From: CAISCU01 sp051861545
GTDB lineage: Bacteria > Bacteroidota > Bacteroidia > UKL13-3
Assembly: GCA_051861545.1 (NCBI GenBank)
Contig: JBIMKP010000018.1
Coordinates: 1-64,000 of the forward strand
Reading direction: 5' to 3'
DNA: 64,000 nucleotides
Shown here: positions 17,386-24,856 of the stretch, one piece after another
Layout of the letters: each line of letters begins with the position of its first letter
How positions within the stretch are numbered: the first letter of the stretch is position 1
Position numbers and translations under genes: made by a program
The notes under the pieces: generated by a model
Told to the model about the DNA's origin: nothing
The model's database searches: none
What the model saw: only the letters and a program-made list of their open reading frames with translations

Positions 17386-17859
17386 ATGATACATGTTTTA
17401 CTTAACGACGTAAGGTCAGCTTTAAATATTGGTTCAATTTTTAGAAGCTGCGATGCACTAGGAATTTCAAAAATCTGGCTTACAGGTATTTGCGCATGCC
17501 CTCCTAATAAAGAAATTTTCAAAACTGCTTTAGGTGCAACAGAATCTGTTAATTGGTCCTATCAAAATAACCCTTTAGATGTAATTACAGATTTAAGAAA
17601 TCAAGGATTTATCATTCTTGCTGTCGAACAAAGCGATTCTAGTATTGCGCTTAACTCTTTTATTCCTGATGTTTCCAAAAACTATTTATTAATCCTTGGA
17701 AATGAAGTTGATGGAGTTAATTCAGAAATTTTGTCGATTTGCGAAAATCATCTAGAAATTCCACAATTTGGCGAAAAAAAGTCTTTAAACGTTGCAGTTA
17801 GTGCCGGTATTGTACTTTGGCATTTTGTATTACATAAATTAAGACTAGAAAATCCTTAA
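17386..17859 (+). CDS. SpoU/TrmH-family RNA 2'-O-methyltransferase
   Basis: 157 residues from ATG 17386, with the three SpoU motifs: NIGSIFRSCDALGI (motif 1, Arg), LLILGNEVDGV (motif 2) and IPQFGEKKSLNVAVSAGIVLW (motif 3 with the trefoil-knot SLNV). There is no N-terminal RNA-binding extension, so it is a minimal SPOUT enzyme that methylates a ribose in tRNA or rRNA; the target position cannot be stated. Upstream DNA is repeat-derived, so its promoter may lie in or beside the MITE end. Confidence 0.9.
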   Translation: MIHVLLNDVRSALNIGSIFRSCDALGISKIWLTGICACPPNKEIFKTALGATESVNWSYQNNPLDVITDLRNQGFIILAVEQSDSSIALNSFIPDVSKNYLLILGNEVDGVNSEILSICENHLEIPQFGEKKSLNVAVSAGIVLWHFVLHKLRLENP

Positions 17860-18693
17860 CTATGGCTTAATTTGAACTTTTGTTCTTCTAAAAGACGAAA
17901 CAACTCCTAATCCACCTTTAACGTTCATATATTGAGGTACTGGTTCTGAAAATGGATCATCGCCAAAATAATTTTCTCTTCTTCTGCTGTATTCATAATA
18001 ATGAATATCCGTTGTAAGTAAATATATATTAATTGAATTTGAACCCGAACCTCCATCGTTAAAATATGAACTTTCGCAAATACTATTTAATCTCTTGTTT
18101 TCTTTACCCGAATTTGAAATAAACTCAGAACAAATTTGGTATGCTGATTTCTCTACAGGTCCAAAACTATATTCTTGTTCATTATAAATTCTGTAGTATA
18201 AGCCTTTCACCCCAGGGTCATCCCAAATTGTTTTAACTTTAACTCTACTATCTCCCTGTGAACCAACGGATTTTAAAACTTCAATCGTATCAATTAGCAC
18301 AAGTTGATCAGGAACTGATGTCGTACCTTCAGCACTTTTGCCATCATATGATGCTTTTATTTTGTAAGTTTTCCCTGGTTCAATTTTAAATGAAGATTGA
18401 GATTCATAATTTGAATTTGTTGAGTTGTATTTTAAAGTATCTGAATTCCCTTCATTATTGCTAATTACAACTAATGCTTTTGAAATAAAATCAACTTCCC
18501 CAAAATTATCTGTGCCAAAAACAGGGCTTGAATACGACAATTCGACTGAAATATTTGTTTCCTCTGGAGAAATGAATGCAAATAAGACGAGTTGCTTTTC
18601 TGATTTGGGTGGTTCAATATTTGTTACCAACCTATCACATGATAACATACTAAATCCCAAAAATAATAAAATTATATTGAATAGATTTTTCAT
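17860..18693 (-). CDS. DUF4249-type lipoprotein, partner of TonB-dependent receptor
   Basis: 277 residues. The signal ends in a lipobox (GFSMLSC), so the mature protein is a lipoprotein. The N-terminal region (QLVLFAFISPEETNISVELS then SYSSPVFG), the Ig-like first half and GKTYKIKASYDGKSAEGTTSVP are typical of DUF4249. Members are encoded next to carboxypeptidase-domain TonB receptors, as here (3 bp after the receptor stop, same strand). The likely role is as a surface subunit of an outer-membrane import complex; ligand unknown. Confidence 0.85.
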   Translation of the reverse strand: MKNLFNIILLFLGFSMLSCDRLVTNIEPPKSEKQLVLFAFISPEETNISVELSYSSPVFGTDNFGEVDFISKALVVISNNEGNSDTLKYNSTNSNYESQSSFKIEPGKTYKIKASYDGKSAEGTTSVPDQLVLIDTIEVLKSVGSQGDSRVKVKTIWDDPGVKGLYYRIYNEQEYSFGPVEKSAYQICSEFISNSGKENKRLNSICESSYFNDGGSGSNSINIYLLTTDIHYYEYSRRRENYFGDDPFSEPVPQYMNVKGGLGVVSSFRRTKVQIKP

Positions 18694-18696
18694 GTT

Positions 18697-21093
18697 TTAA
18701 AATTTTATATGGTACGATATGCTAGGAATTATAGGAAAAAGTGTGACTTGTCTTAAAACTCTTTTACTAGAGGATCCAAAACCAAAAGAATCTTCATGAC
18801 CTATATAATAAAAGAATGGATTGAACCTGTTGTACAAATTGTAAACACTTAATTCAATTGTTCTATTATACTTTTCGAATTTCCGAGTTATTCGTAATCC
18901 CAAATCCATTCTATGATATGGAGCCATTCTAAATTCACCTCTTCCAGTATATTGAGATACATAATTTCCGAAAAAATTGTTCCCATTAGCAATCCCAGGA
19001 TTGTGAACAGGTGAATTATATTCTGCAATGGGCATTGTTATAGCATTACCCGTTCCATAAACCCATGTGCCACTTAATGTGATGCCATTTTTATCATTAC
19101 TCATTTCCCTAATTTTCCAAATACCTACAAGAGAAATATCATGACGTCTATCATATCTAGCCCAAAATTTCTTTCCAAAATTTATTTCATCAAATTGTAA
19201 TTGTGTCCACGATAATGTATATCCAATCCATCCAGAAAATTTTCCGGCTTTTTTCTGAAGTAGAAATTCAGCACCATAACTCCAACCTCTTCCGCTTGTA
19301 ATATTATCCTCCCAATTAAAATTTTCACTTTGCTCTTCTGAAGCATCTCCTGTTACTTCTAAAAAACTGGCTCCTTCTTTATATGATATTACATTTTTTG
19401 ATTCTTTATAATATCCTTCAATACTTAATAAAACTTCTTTTTCAATAAAATCTTTAGCGAAACCTCCAGCTATTTGCCAGCTATTTTGTGGTTTTAAAAT
19501 ATCTGTTGCTGGTACCCATAAATCTGTTGGTAAACCTAATCCTGTATTGGTTAATAAATGAACATATTGATTCATAACTGCATATGACGCTTTTGCAGAT
19601 AAATCAGACTTAATCATATAAAGCGCATTAAATCGAGGTTCTAAGTTTATATAATTACTTTTATTGGCAGCAAAATGAGAAACCCTTAAGCCTGCATTTA
19701 CTTTTGTTCTTTGTCCGATTTTTATATCGTCTTCAGCATAAATTGCATTTTCCCATGAACCAATTTGACTTTTTTTATTTTCATTAATTCCTGCAAAATT
19801 ATCAACGTAAACCATGGCAGATGGAGTAAACGTATGTCTGATAAAAAGCGCTCCAGCTTTTATTGTATGCATTGGAGATGGTCTGTAATCTAAATCATAT
19901 TTTAGCGACAAATCCCTAATTCCTGATGAATATTTCAATTTATATTTTTGATTATCAAATTCGGTTTCTTGTCCTATACCGAAATCATAATTACTAAATA
20001 CAAGTGAAGTATTACTAAACAACCTTCCATTAAATAAATGATTCCATCTTAATGTACCTGTTGCATTGCCCCACGACATTTCACCAATATCAGTATTTCC
20101 GTTTCCATAAGATGATTTGAAATAAAACTTATCTCGCCCAAGATAACCACTTAAGAATAGTTTATTTTTATCGTCTATTTCATAATTGGCTTTAGCATTC
20201 AAATCATAAAAATAATAACCCACCTTTTCCCCAGAAGTTTGAAATGGTAATGTAAGAACGTCAAAATAAGTTCTTCTTGCAGAAACAAGAAACGATGACT
20301 TTTTCTTAATAATTGGACCTTCTAAAACTAATCTTGAAGATAACAAACCAATACCGGCCTCACCATGTAATTTCTCCTTGTCACCATCTTTCATTTGCAT
20401 TTCCAACACAGAACTTAATCTACCACCATACCTAGATGGAAAACCTCCTTTAGTTAGTTCAATAGATTTAAGTGCATCACCATTAAATAATGAGAAAAAA
20501 CCGAACAAATGAAATGCATTATAAACAATAGCATCATCCAACATGATTAAATTCTGATCTGGACCACCACCTCTAACATACAAACCAGAATTCCCTTCTC
20601 CCCCTTTTTGAACACCTGGCAACAACTGTATTACTTTTAAAACATCTTTCTCCCCTAAAAGCGCTGGTATTTCTTTAATTTGATGAACCGGAATTTCAAT
20701 GGTACTCATTCTTGAGTTATCAGAAATTTTCTGATATGTTTTGCTTGAAACAACAACCAATTCCTTTAAATTTTTATTTGTTTCAAGTTCAATGTTTAAC
20801 TCCTTATCCTCATTTAAATTAAATCTAAATGCTTTTGGAGAATAACCAACATAACTTATTAAAATTTCAATTGAATCACTCGGAATTGTGATTGAAAAAA
20901 AGCCATAGTTATTGGTAACTGTTCCAGTTTTTAAGCGAGGAATGGCAACACTTGCACCTGGCAGTAATTCCCCACTACCTTTTTCTTTTACATAGCCACT
21001 TATGGTATGTTTTTCTTTTCCTTGTGAAAAACATGGTATACTCCAAAACAAAACAGCAATGAAGAAAAAAATGGACCTTATTGTATTTTTCAT
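18697..21093 (-). CDS. TonB-dependent outer-membrane receptor with carboxypeptidase-like N-terminal domain
   Basis: 798 residues with signal peptide ending PCFSQ. Residues about 28-115 form the carboxypeptidase regulatory-like domain (TISGYVKEKGSGELLPGASV, GTVTNNYGFFSITIP). A plug domain follows (VLKVIQLLPGVQKGGEGNSG, LYVRGGGPDQNLIMLDDAIV, about 150-225), then a 22-strand-type barrel up to the final SYHIKF. It imports an unknown ligand using the TonB/ExbBD system together with the lipoprotein gene downstream. Lacks the SusC features that go with SusD. Confidence 0.92.
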   Translation of the reverse strand: MKNTIRSIFFFIAVLFWSIPCFSQGKEKHTISGYVKEKGSGELLPGASVAIPRLKTGTVTNNYGFFSITIPSDSIEILISYVGYSPKAFRFNLNEDKELNIELETNKNLKELVVVSSKTYQKISDNSRMSTIEIPVHQIKEIPALLGEKDVLKVIQLLPGVQKGGEGNSGLYVRGGGPDQNLIMLDDAIVYNAFHLFGFFSLFNGDALKSIELTKGGFPSRYGGRLSSVLEMQMKDGDKEKLHGEAGIGLLSSRLVLEGPIIKKKSSFLVSARRTYFDVLTLPFQTSGEKVGYYFYDLNAKANYEIDDKNKLFLSGYLGRDKFYFKSSYGNGNTDIGEMSWGNATGTLRWNHLFNGRLFSNTSLVFSNYDFGIGQETEFDNQKYKLKYSSGIRDLSLKYDLDYRPSPMHTIKAGALFIRHTFTPSAMVYVDNFAGINENKKSQIGSWENAIYAEDDIKIGQRTKVNAGLRVSHFAANKSNYINLEPRFNALYMIKSDLSAKASYAVMNQYVHLLTNTGLGLPTDLWVPATDILKPQNSWQIAGGFAKDFIEKEVLLSIEGYYKESKNVISYKEGASFLEVTGDASEEQSENFNWEDNITSGRGWSYGAEFLLQKKAGKFSGWIGYTLSWTQLQFDEINFGKKFWARYDRRHDISLVGIWKIREMSNDKNGITLSGTWVYGTGNAITMPIAEYNSPVHNPGIANGNNFFGNYVSQYTGRGEFRMAPYHRMDLGLRITRKFEKYNRTIELSVYNLYNRFNPFFYYIGHEDSFGFGSSSKRVLRQVTLFPIIPSISYHIKF

Positions 21094-21101
21094 GTAAAAA
21101 A

Positions 21102-21125
21102 AATGTCACGCTTTAACGTGACATT
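21102..21125 (-). terminator. Intrinsic terminator of dcd
   Basis: AATGTCACG, a 6-base loop and CGTGACATT make a perfect 9-bp stem; on the minus strand eight T follow. It separates dcd from the TonB receptor gene, whose ATG is only 9 bp away. Confidence 0.85.
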
Positions 21126-21140
21126 GTTGTTATTATTTTA

Positions 21141-21677
21141 TTAAAACTTATTTTTAAACATCATGCTCTCTACAGGCTTAACACCTCTTTTATTGTATTT
21201 AGCATTCTTTTTAGTGTTATACATGGTTTCAATTTCCCCTTCAACAACAAAATAAATAAGTTGACCAATTGGCATACCTGCATAAATTCTTACCGGTTGA
21301 GCACAACTGATTTCAAGTGTCCACGTATTACAAAATCCAACATCTCCTTTTCCAGCTGTTGCATGAATATCAATGCCCAATCTACCTGTACTTGATTTTC
21401 CTTCCAAAAAAGGAACATGTTTATGGGTTTCTGTGTATTCGGCAGTTACACCAAGGTACAATGTATTTGGCTGTAAAACAAAACCTTCCATTGGTATTTC
21501 AAATGTTTCAATTTTATTGTGCTCGCGGGCGTCTAAAACTCGGTCTTTGTAGGTAGCAAAGTAGCGCCCTAAATGCACATCATAGCTATTGGTACCTAAA
21601 CATTCTTTTCGAAATGGTTCAATTAGAATGTTTCCAGCTTCAATTTCTTCTAAAATTCTTTTGTCGGAGAGGATCAT
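21141..21677 (-). CDS. dcd: dCTP deaminase
   Basis: 178 residues, the normal length. Signature stretches are SYDVHLGRYFATY near the N-terminus, EGKSSTGRLGIDIHATAGKGD and VGFCNTWTLEISC in the middle (catalytic Glu in TLE), and AGMPIGQLIYF. It deaminates dCTP to dUTP for thymidylate synthesis, as a soluble homotrimer. A TAAAATTG box is a few bases before the ATG. It has its own terminator, so it is a single-gene unit. Confidence 0.95.
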   Translation of the reverse strand: MILSDKRILEEIEAGNILIEPFRKECLGTNSYDVHLGRYFATYKDRVLDAREHNKIETFEIPMEGFVLQPNTLYLGVTAEYTETHKHVPFLEGKSSTGRLGIDIHATAGKGDVGFCNTWTLEISCAQPVRIYAGMPIGQLIYFVVEGEIETMYNTKKNAKYNKRGVKPVESMMFKNKF

Positions 21678-21749
21678 ATTGCAATTTTAAGTAATTAAAA
21701 GTTTTTTAAATGAAAAATCAATTTATTTTGTTAATCAAATATCATAATT

Positions 21750-22295
21750 ATGAGTGAAGCATCAAATTTAGGAATCGGAAGTAGAGTTCGTCATCATCAA
21801 TTTGGTGATGGAGTTATAACCAATGTAAAATCAGAAACTTATAAAGTAACCTTTATTCAAGAAGGACCAAAAGAGATTTCTCGTTTTCAACATAACATGG
21901 AGATTATTGATGGTGTAGATGCACCTGAAGACCTTATTAGTAGTGCTGAAATGGAAAAAACTTTAATCGGAATTCTTCGTCGCTGGACAGAAGTGCCAGA
22001 ACATGTTAGTTTACATGGCAAATGGACAGGTGGAAAAATGATTCTTCAACCAGGTGATAAAAATATGGCTTCAAAGGAAATTCCTATTGATACTTTCTTT
22101 CATAAAATAGTGATGTTAAGAGACCGATTGAGAGTGATGGAACAAAGAATCAACTCGAACGATAAAATGACTGATGAAGAAAAGGTTAACATGCAACAAT
22201 ATATTACCAGAATTTATGGCTCACTGACAACCTTTAATGTATTGTTTAAATTCCCACATGATAATTTTGTGGGAGATAAAAGTAAAGAAGACTAA
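21750..22295 (+). CDS. Protein with Tudor-like N-terminal domain, function unknown
   Basis: 181 residues. The N-terminus (GIGSRVRHHQFGDGVITNVK) resembles the small SH3/Tudor-like module found at the end of UvrD/PcrA and in CarD-like proteins (G-x-x-V-x-H-x-x-F-G-x-G-x-V). The rest (LRRWTEVPEHVSLHGKWTGG, then a helical C-terminal half) is not recognised. Possibly nucleic-acid or polymerase binding. Its last 4 bases overlap the convergent WD40 gene. Confidence 0.65.
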   Translation: MSEASNLGIGSRVRHHQFGDGVITNVKSETYKVTFIQEGPKEISRFQHNMEIIDGVDAPEDLISSAEMEKTLIGILRRWTEVPEHVSLHGKWTGGKMILQPGDKNMASKEIPIDTFFHKIVMLRDRLRVMEQRINSNDKMTDEEKVNMQQYITRIYGSLTTFNVLFKFPHDNFVGDKSKED

Positions 22296-23188
22296 TCTTC
22301 AATAATTTCCCAATGAAATATGAGCTTATCATCTCCACAGGTGATAAGCTCTTTGTTGTTAAGCCAAATAATTTTATTTACTGAATTGGTGTGTGCATCC
22401 TGTTTAAACCTATCAACAACTTTTAATAAATTCAAGGTTTCCGAATCCCAAATTTTTAATGTTTTATCCATACTTACCGTTGCAATTAAGCTTGCTGAAG
22501 GATTAAACTTAATATCGTTGATATGGTAATTATGAGCCGGAATATCTTTTAATAAACTAGTTTGGTTCCATTGTTTTAGCATCGCATCTCTGCCTCCACT
22601 TAATAATGTTCCTTTGGCTTTATCGTATGCTAAAGCAAAAACAGAATTCTCGTGAGCCTTAAATTCTTCTAATAAAAAAGCAGGTTCTGCCCAAATAAAT
22701 TCTCGAATAAAACAATCACTATAACCAATGGTAAACCCTGCTCCATTTTCTTTTAACGCTATTACTCTAGCTGATTTATCTGAATAATTAAGATTTTGAA
22801 CCAATTTAAAGTTTTCTAAATTCCAGATTTTCACAAGTCCATCTCCTCCAGCTGTAATTAATTTATCACCAGAAACTTTCATATCATATAAACCTAATGA
22901 ATGAGCTTCAATATTTTTAATTTCGATAGCTTTTTTCAAATCAATTATATGTAAATTACCAGAAGCTGTTCCTGCAAGTAATAAACCCTTTTCTTTTAAA
23001 ACACTAAAACAATATACTGGCCTATTTACCCTGCAAAGTAAGCGACCATCTGAACTTCCATCTAATTTCCATTCCACAATATATCCATCACCTGCGCCAG
23101 AATAAAAAACATCTTCACCTATATCAATTCCTAAAGAAAAGATAGCATCTTTGTGACCCGTAAACTTGTTTTTTGTCAACACTTTCAT
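22292..23188 (-). CDS. WD40-repeat protein
   Basis: 298 residues forming a single seven-bladed propeller by count of blade motifs: GHKDAIFSLGID, HSLGLYDMKVSGDKLITAGG DGLVKIWNLE (two adjacent stretches), AHENSVFALAYD, AHNYHINDIKFNPSASLIAT, TLKIWDSE and AHTNSVNKIIW. No signal peptide, so it is a cytoplasmic scaffold. Partners unknown. A -7 box lies 5 nt before the ATG. Confidence 0.9.
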   Translation of the reverse strand: MKVLTKNKFTGHKDAIFSLGIDIGEDVFYSGAGDGYIVEWKLDGSSDGRLLCRVNRPVYCFSVLKEKGLLLAGTASGNLHIIDLKKAIEIKNIEAHSLGLYDMKVSGDKLITAGGDGLVKIWNLENFKLVQNLNYSDKSARVIALKENGAGFTIGYSDCFIREFIWAEPAFLLEEFKAHENSVFALAYDKAKGTLLSGGRDAMLKQWNQTSLLKDIPAHNYHINDIKFNPSASLIATVSMDKTLKIWDSETLNLLKVVDRFKQDAHTNSVNKIIWLNNKELITCGDDKLIFHWEIIED

Positions 23189-23193
23189 AAGCG

Positions 23194-23201
23194 CAAAATT
23201 A
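23194..23201 (-). promoter_or_regulatory. -7 element TAATTTTG 5 nt before the ATG
   Basis: Exact TAnnTTTG on the minus strand, so transcription should begin at or within a few bases of the WD40 gene ATG. Confidence 0.5.
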
Positions 23202-23260
23202 GATTCTTTTTCTAATAACCATGTGGAAGATGAAATTTAAAGTTTAACATAAAAGAAAAA

Positions 23261-23905
23261 ATGCCATTAGATAGAATATTCAAAGTAGGTCAATTTTCAA
23301 CAATTGCCATTTGGAAAATAACTGAAAAAAAATCTGAATTAGAAGAATTACTAGGTGATAAATTATTAGAACCTTCTAAAAAACTAAATCCAGCGGAATC
23401 TGTAGGATTACACTGGTTTGCAAGTAGAGTTTTACTGCAACAAATTTTTGAAGACAGTAACTTTGAAATTCATAAAGACAGCTTTAACAAACCATATTTA
23501 AAAGTTAATGGCAATCCTTATTTTATTAGTATTACTCATTCATTTGAATATGCAGCGATTTTTGTTTGTCCGCATTTAGAAACAGGCATTGACCTAGAAA
23601 AAATAGATGAAAGGGTAAATAGGGTTAGCCATAAATATATGAGTGAAGAAGAAAATGCCTTTAGCTTAACAAATACAACTTTATACCGAACTTTAATTTG
23701 GTCGAGTAAAGAAACATTATATAAAGTATATGGAAGGAAATCAATGGATTTTAGAGAACATATGTTAATACATCCATTTGAGATTAAAGAAAAAGGCCTT
23801 ATACATGGCTCCATTTTAAAATCAGACTCCCCTATTTTGTTAGATATAAAATATGAAATATTTAATGGTTATGTATTAACTTACGCTTTACATTTAGAAG
23901 AATAA
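23261..23905 (+). CDS. 4'-phosphopantetheinyl transferase (Sfp-type)
   Basis: 214 residues with the family motifs FISITHSFEYAAIF, GIDLEKIDERV (Mg-binding Asp and Glu) and LIWSSKETLYKVYG (W-x-x-KE). It transfers phosphopantetheine from CoA to a serine of carrier proteins. No carrier or synthase is encoded nearby, so it may serve fatty-acid ACP or a pathway elsewhere. One base separates it from the epimerase gene, so the two are co-transcribed. Confidence 0.88.
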   Translation: MPLDRIFKVGQFSTIAIWKITEKKSELEELLGDKLLEPSKKLNPAESVGLHWFASRVLLQQIFEDSNFEIHKDSFNKPYLKVNGNPYFISITHSFEYAAIFVCPHLETGIDLEKIDERVNRVSHKYMSEEENAFSLTNTTLYRTLIWSSKETLYKVYGRKSMDFREHMLIHPFEIKEKGLIHGSILKSDSPILLDIKYEIFNGYVLTYALHLEE

Positions 23906-23906
23906 T

Positions 23907-24311
23907 ATGTTTGATAAAATAGAACACTTAGGAATTGCAGTAAAAGATGCACAAAAAAGCAAAGATTTATTTACTGCTTTGTTTAATAGTCCTGCTTATA
24001 AAGAAGAAGAAGTAATAAGTGAACATGTAAAAACCATCTTTTTTGAATGTGGTCCAAATAAAATTGAACTTTTAGAAGCCACTCATGAAAGCAGTCCAAT
24101 TGCTAAATTCATAGAAAAAAAGGGAGAAGGAATTCATCATATAGCTTTTGCAGTAAAGGATATAAATGCAGAGATTATACGACTTAAAGAAGCTGGTTTC
24201 ATATTCATAAATGAGGAACCTAAAAAAGGAGCCGACAATAAGTTAATTGTTTTTTTGCATCCCAAAAGCAGCAATGGTGTGCTTATTGAATTATGTCAAG
24301 ATTTAGTTTAA
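23907..24311 (+). CDS. mce: Methylmalonyl-CoA epimerase
   Basis: 134 residues, one vicinal-oxygen-chelate unit of the right length. Metal ligands are visible as His in IEHLGIAV, His in GIHHIAFAV and Glu in GVLIELCQ. It interconverts (2R)- and (2S)-methylmalonyl-CoA in the propionate/succinyl-CoA route. Tightly packed between the phosphopantetheinyl transferase and a small membrane-protein gene, giving a three-gene unit. Confidence 0.9.
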   Translation: MFDKIEHLGIAVKDAQKSKDLFTALFNSPAYKEEEVISEHVKTIFFECGPNKIELLEATHESSPIAKFIEKKGEGIHHIAFAVKDINAEIIRLKEAGFIFINEEPKKGADNKLIVFLHPKSSNGVLIELCQDLV

Positions 24312-24317
24312 AGTTGC

Positions 24318-24815
24318 ATGAATCACCTCTTAAATTTTGCAATTATTGCTTGTTTGTTGTTGCCATTCATTAACAATTCAGCATGGAATTCTAAAAGAAC
24401 AATCAAAAGTGACAATGAGTTATTGGCAATATTAAATTCACAAAAAGAAGCTGGCTTAAATCCAGATTCATTAAATGAAGAAATTCTAAAAATTAGGTCA
24501 AAAATTGCCGAAGAAGAGATTAAACCAGAAATTTTGAAATGGTTTGAACACAGCATCGAAATAAAAAACACTTGGTTTGGTTTTGATTTAGTAATGTTTC
24601 CGCCAGTTTTAATCTTTTTATTACTATCAATTACGAATGTAATTTTAGCTTTTAAAAGTGATGTTAAAACCATTCTACATAAAACAATATTATGGTTAAT
24701 TCCAATAAGCCTGATTTCACTAATATTCTTAGAAAATCCTTATGAATTAATGTTAGGATTTTGGCTTGCTCTATTACTAAGCATATTCAAAGTTTTTAGA
24801 ATCTATAATGCTTAA
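24318..24815 (+). CDS. Small membrane protein of unknown function
   Basis: 165 residues with an N-terminal hydrophobic segment, a charged extracytoplasmic-looking helical section (about 25-85, rich in Glu/Lys), and three hydrophobic spans from about residue 90 to the end. No family recognised. Starts 6 bp after mce and is followed by a terminator, so it is the last gene of that unit. Confidence 0.65.
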   Translation: MNHLLNFAIIACLLLPFINNSAWNSKRTIKSDNELLAILNSQKEAGLNPDSLNEEILKIRSKIAEEEIKPEILKWFEHSIEIKNTWFGFDLVMFPPVLIFLLLSITNVILAFKSDVKTILHKTILWLIPISLISLIFLENPYELMLGFWLALLLSIFKVFRIYNA

Positions 24816-24818
24816 AAA

Positions 24819-24853
24819 AAACACCCAATAATTTGATTCCATATTGGGTGTTT
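24819..24853. terminator. Bidirectional intrinsic terminator
   Basis: AAACACCCAATA and TATTGGGTGTTT are a perfect 12-bp inverted repeat with an 11-base loop, A-rich before and T-rich after. It serves both convergent genes. Confidence 0.85.
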
Positions 24854-24856
24854 CTT

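Noticed and set aside
22286..22302. Small hairpin GAAGA-CTAA-TCTTC at the convergent gene ends
   Set aside because: Five-bp stem inside coding overlap with no T-run; chance is likely.
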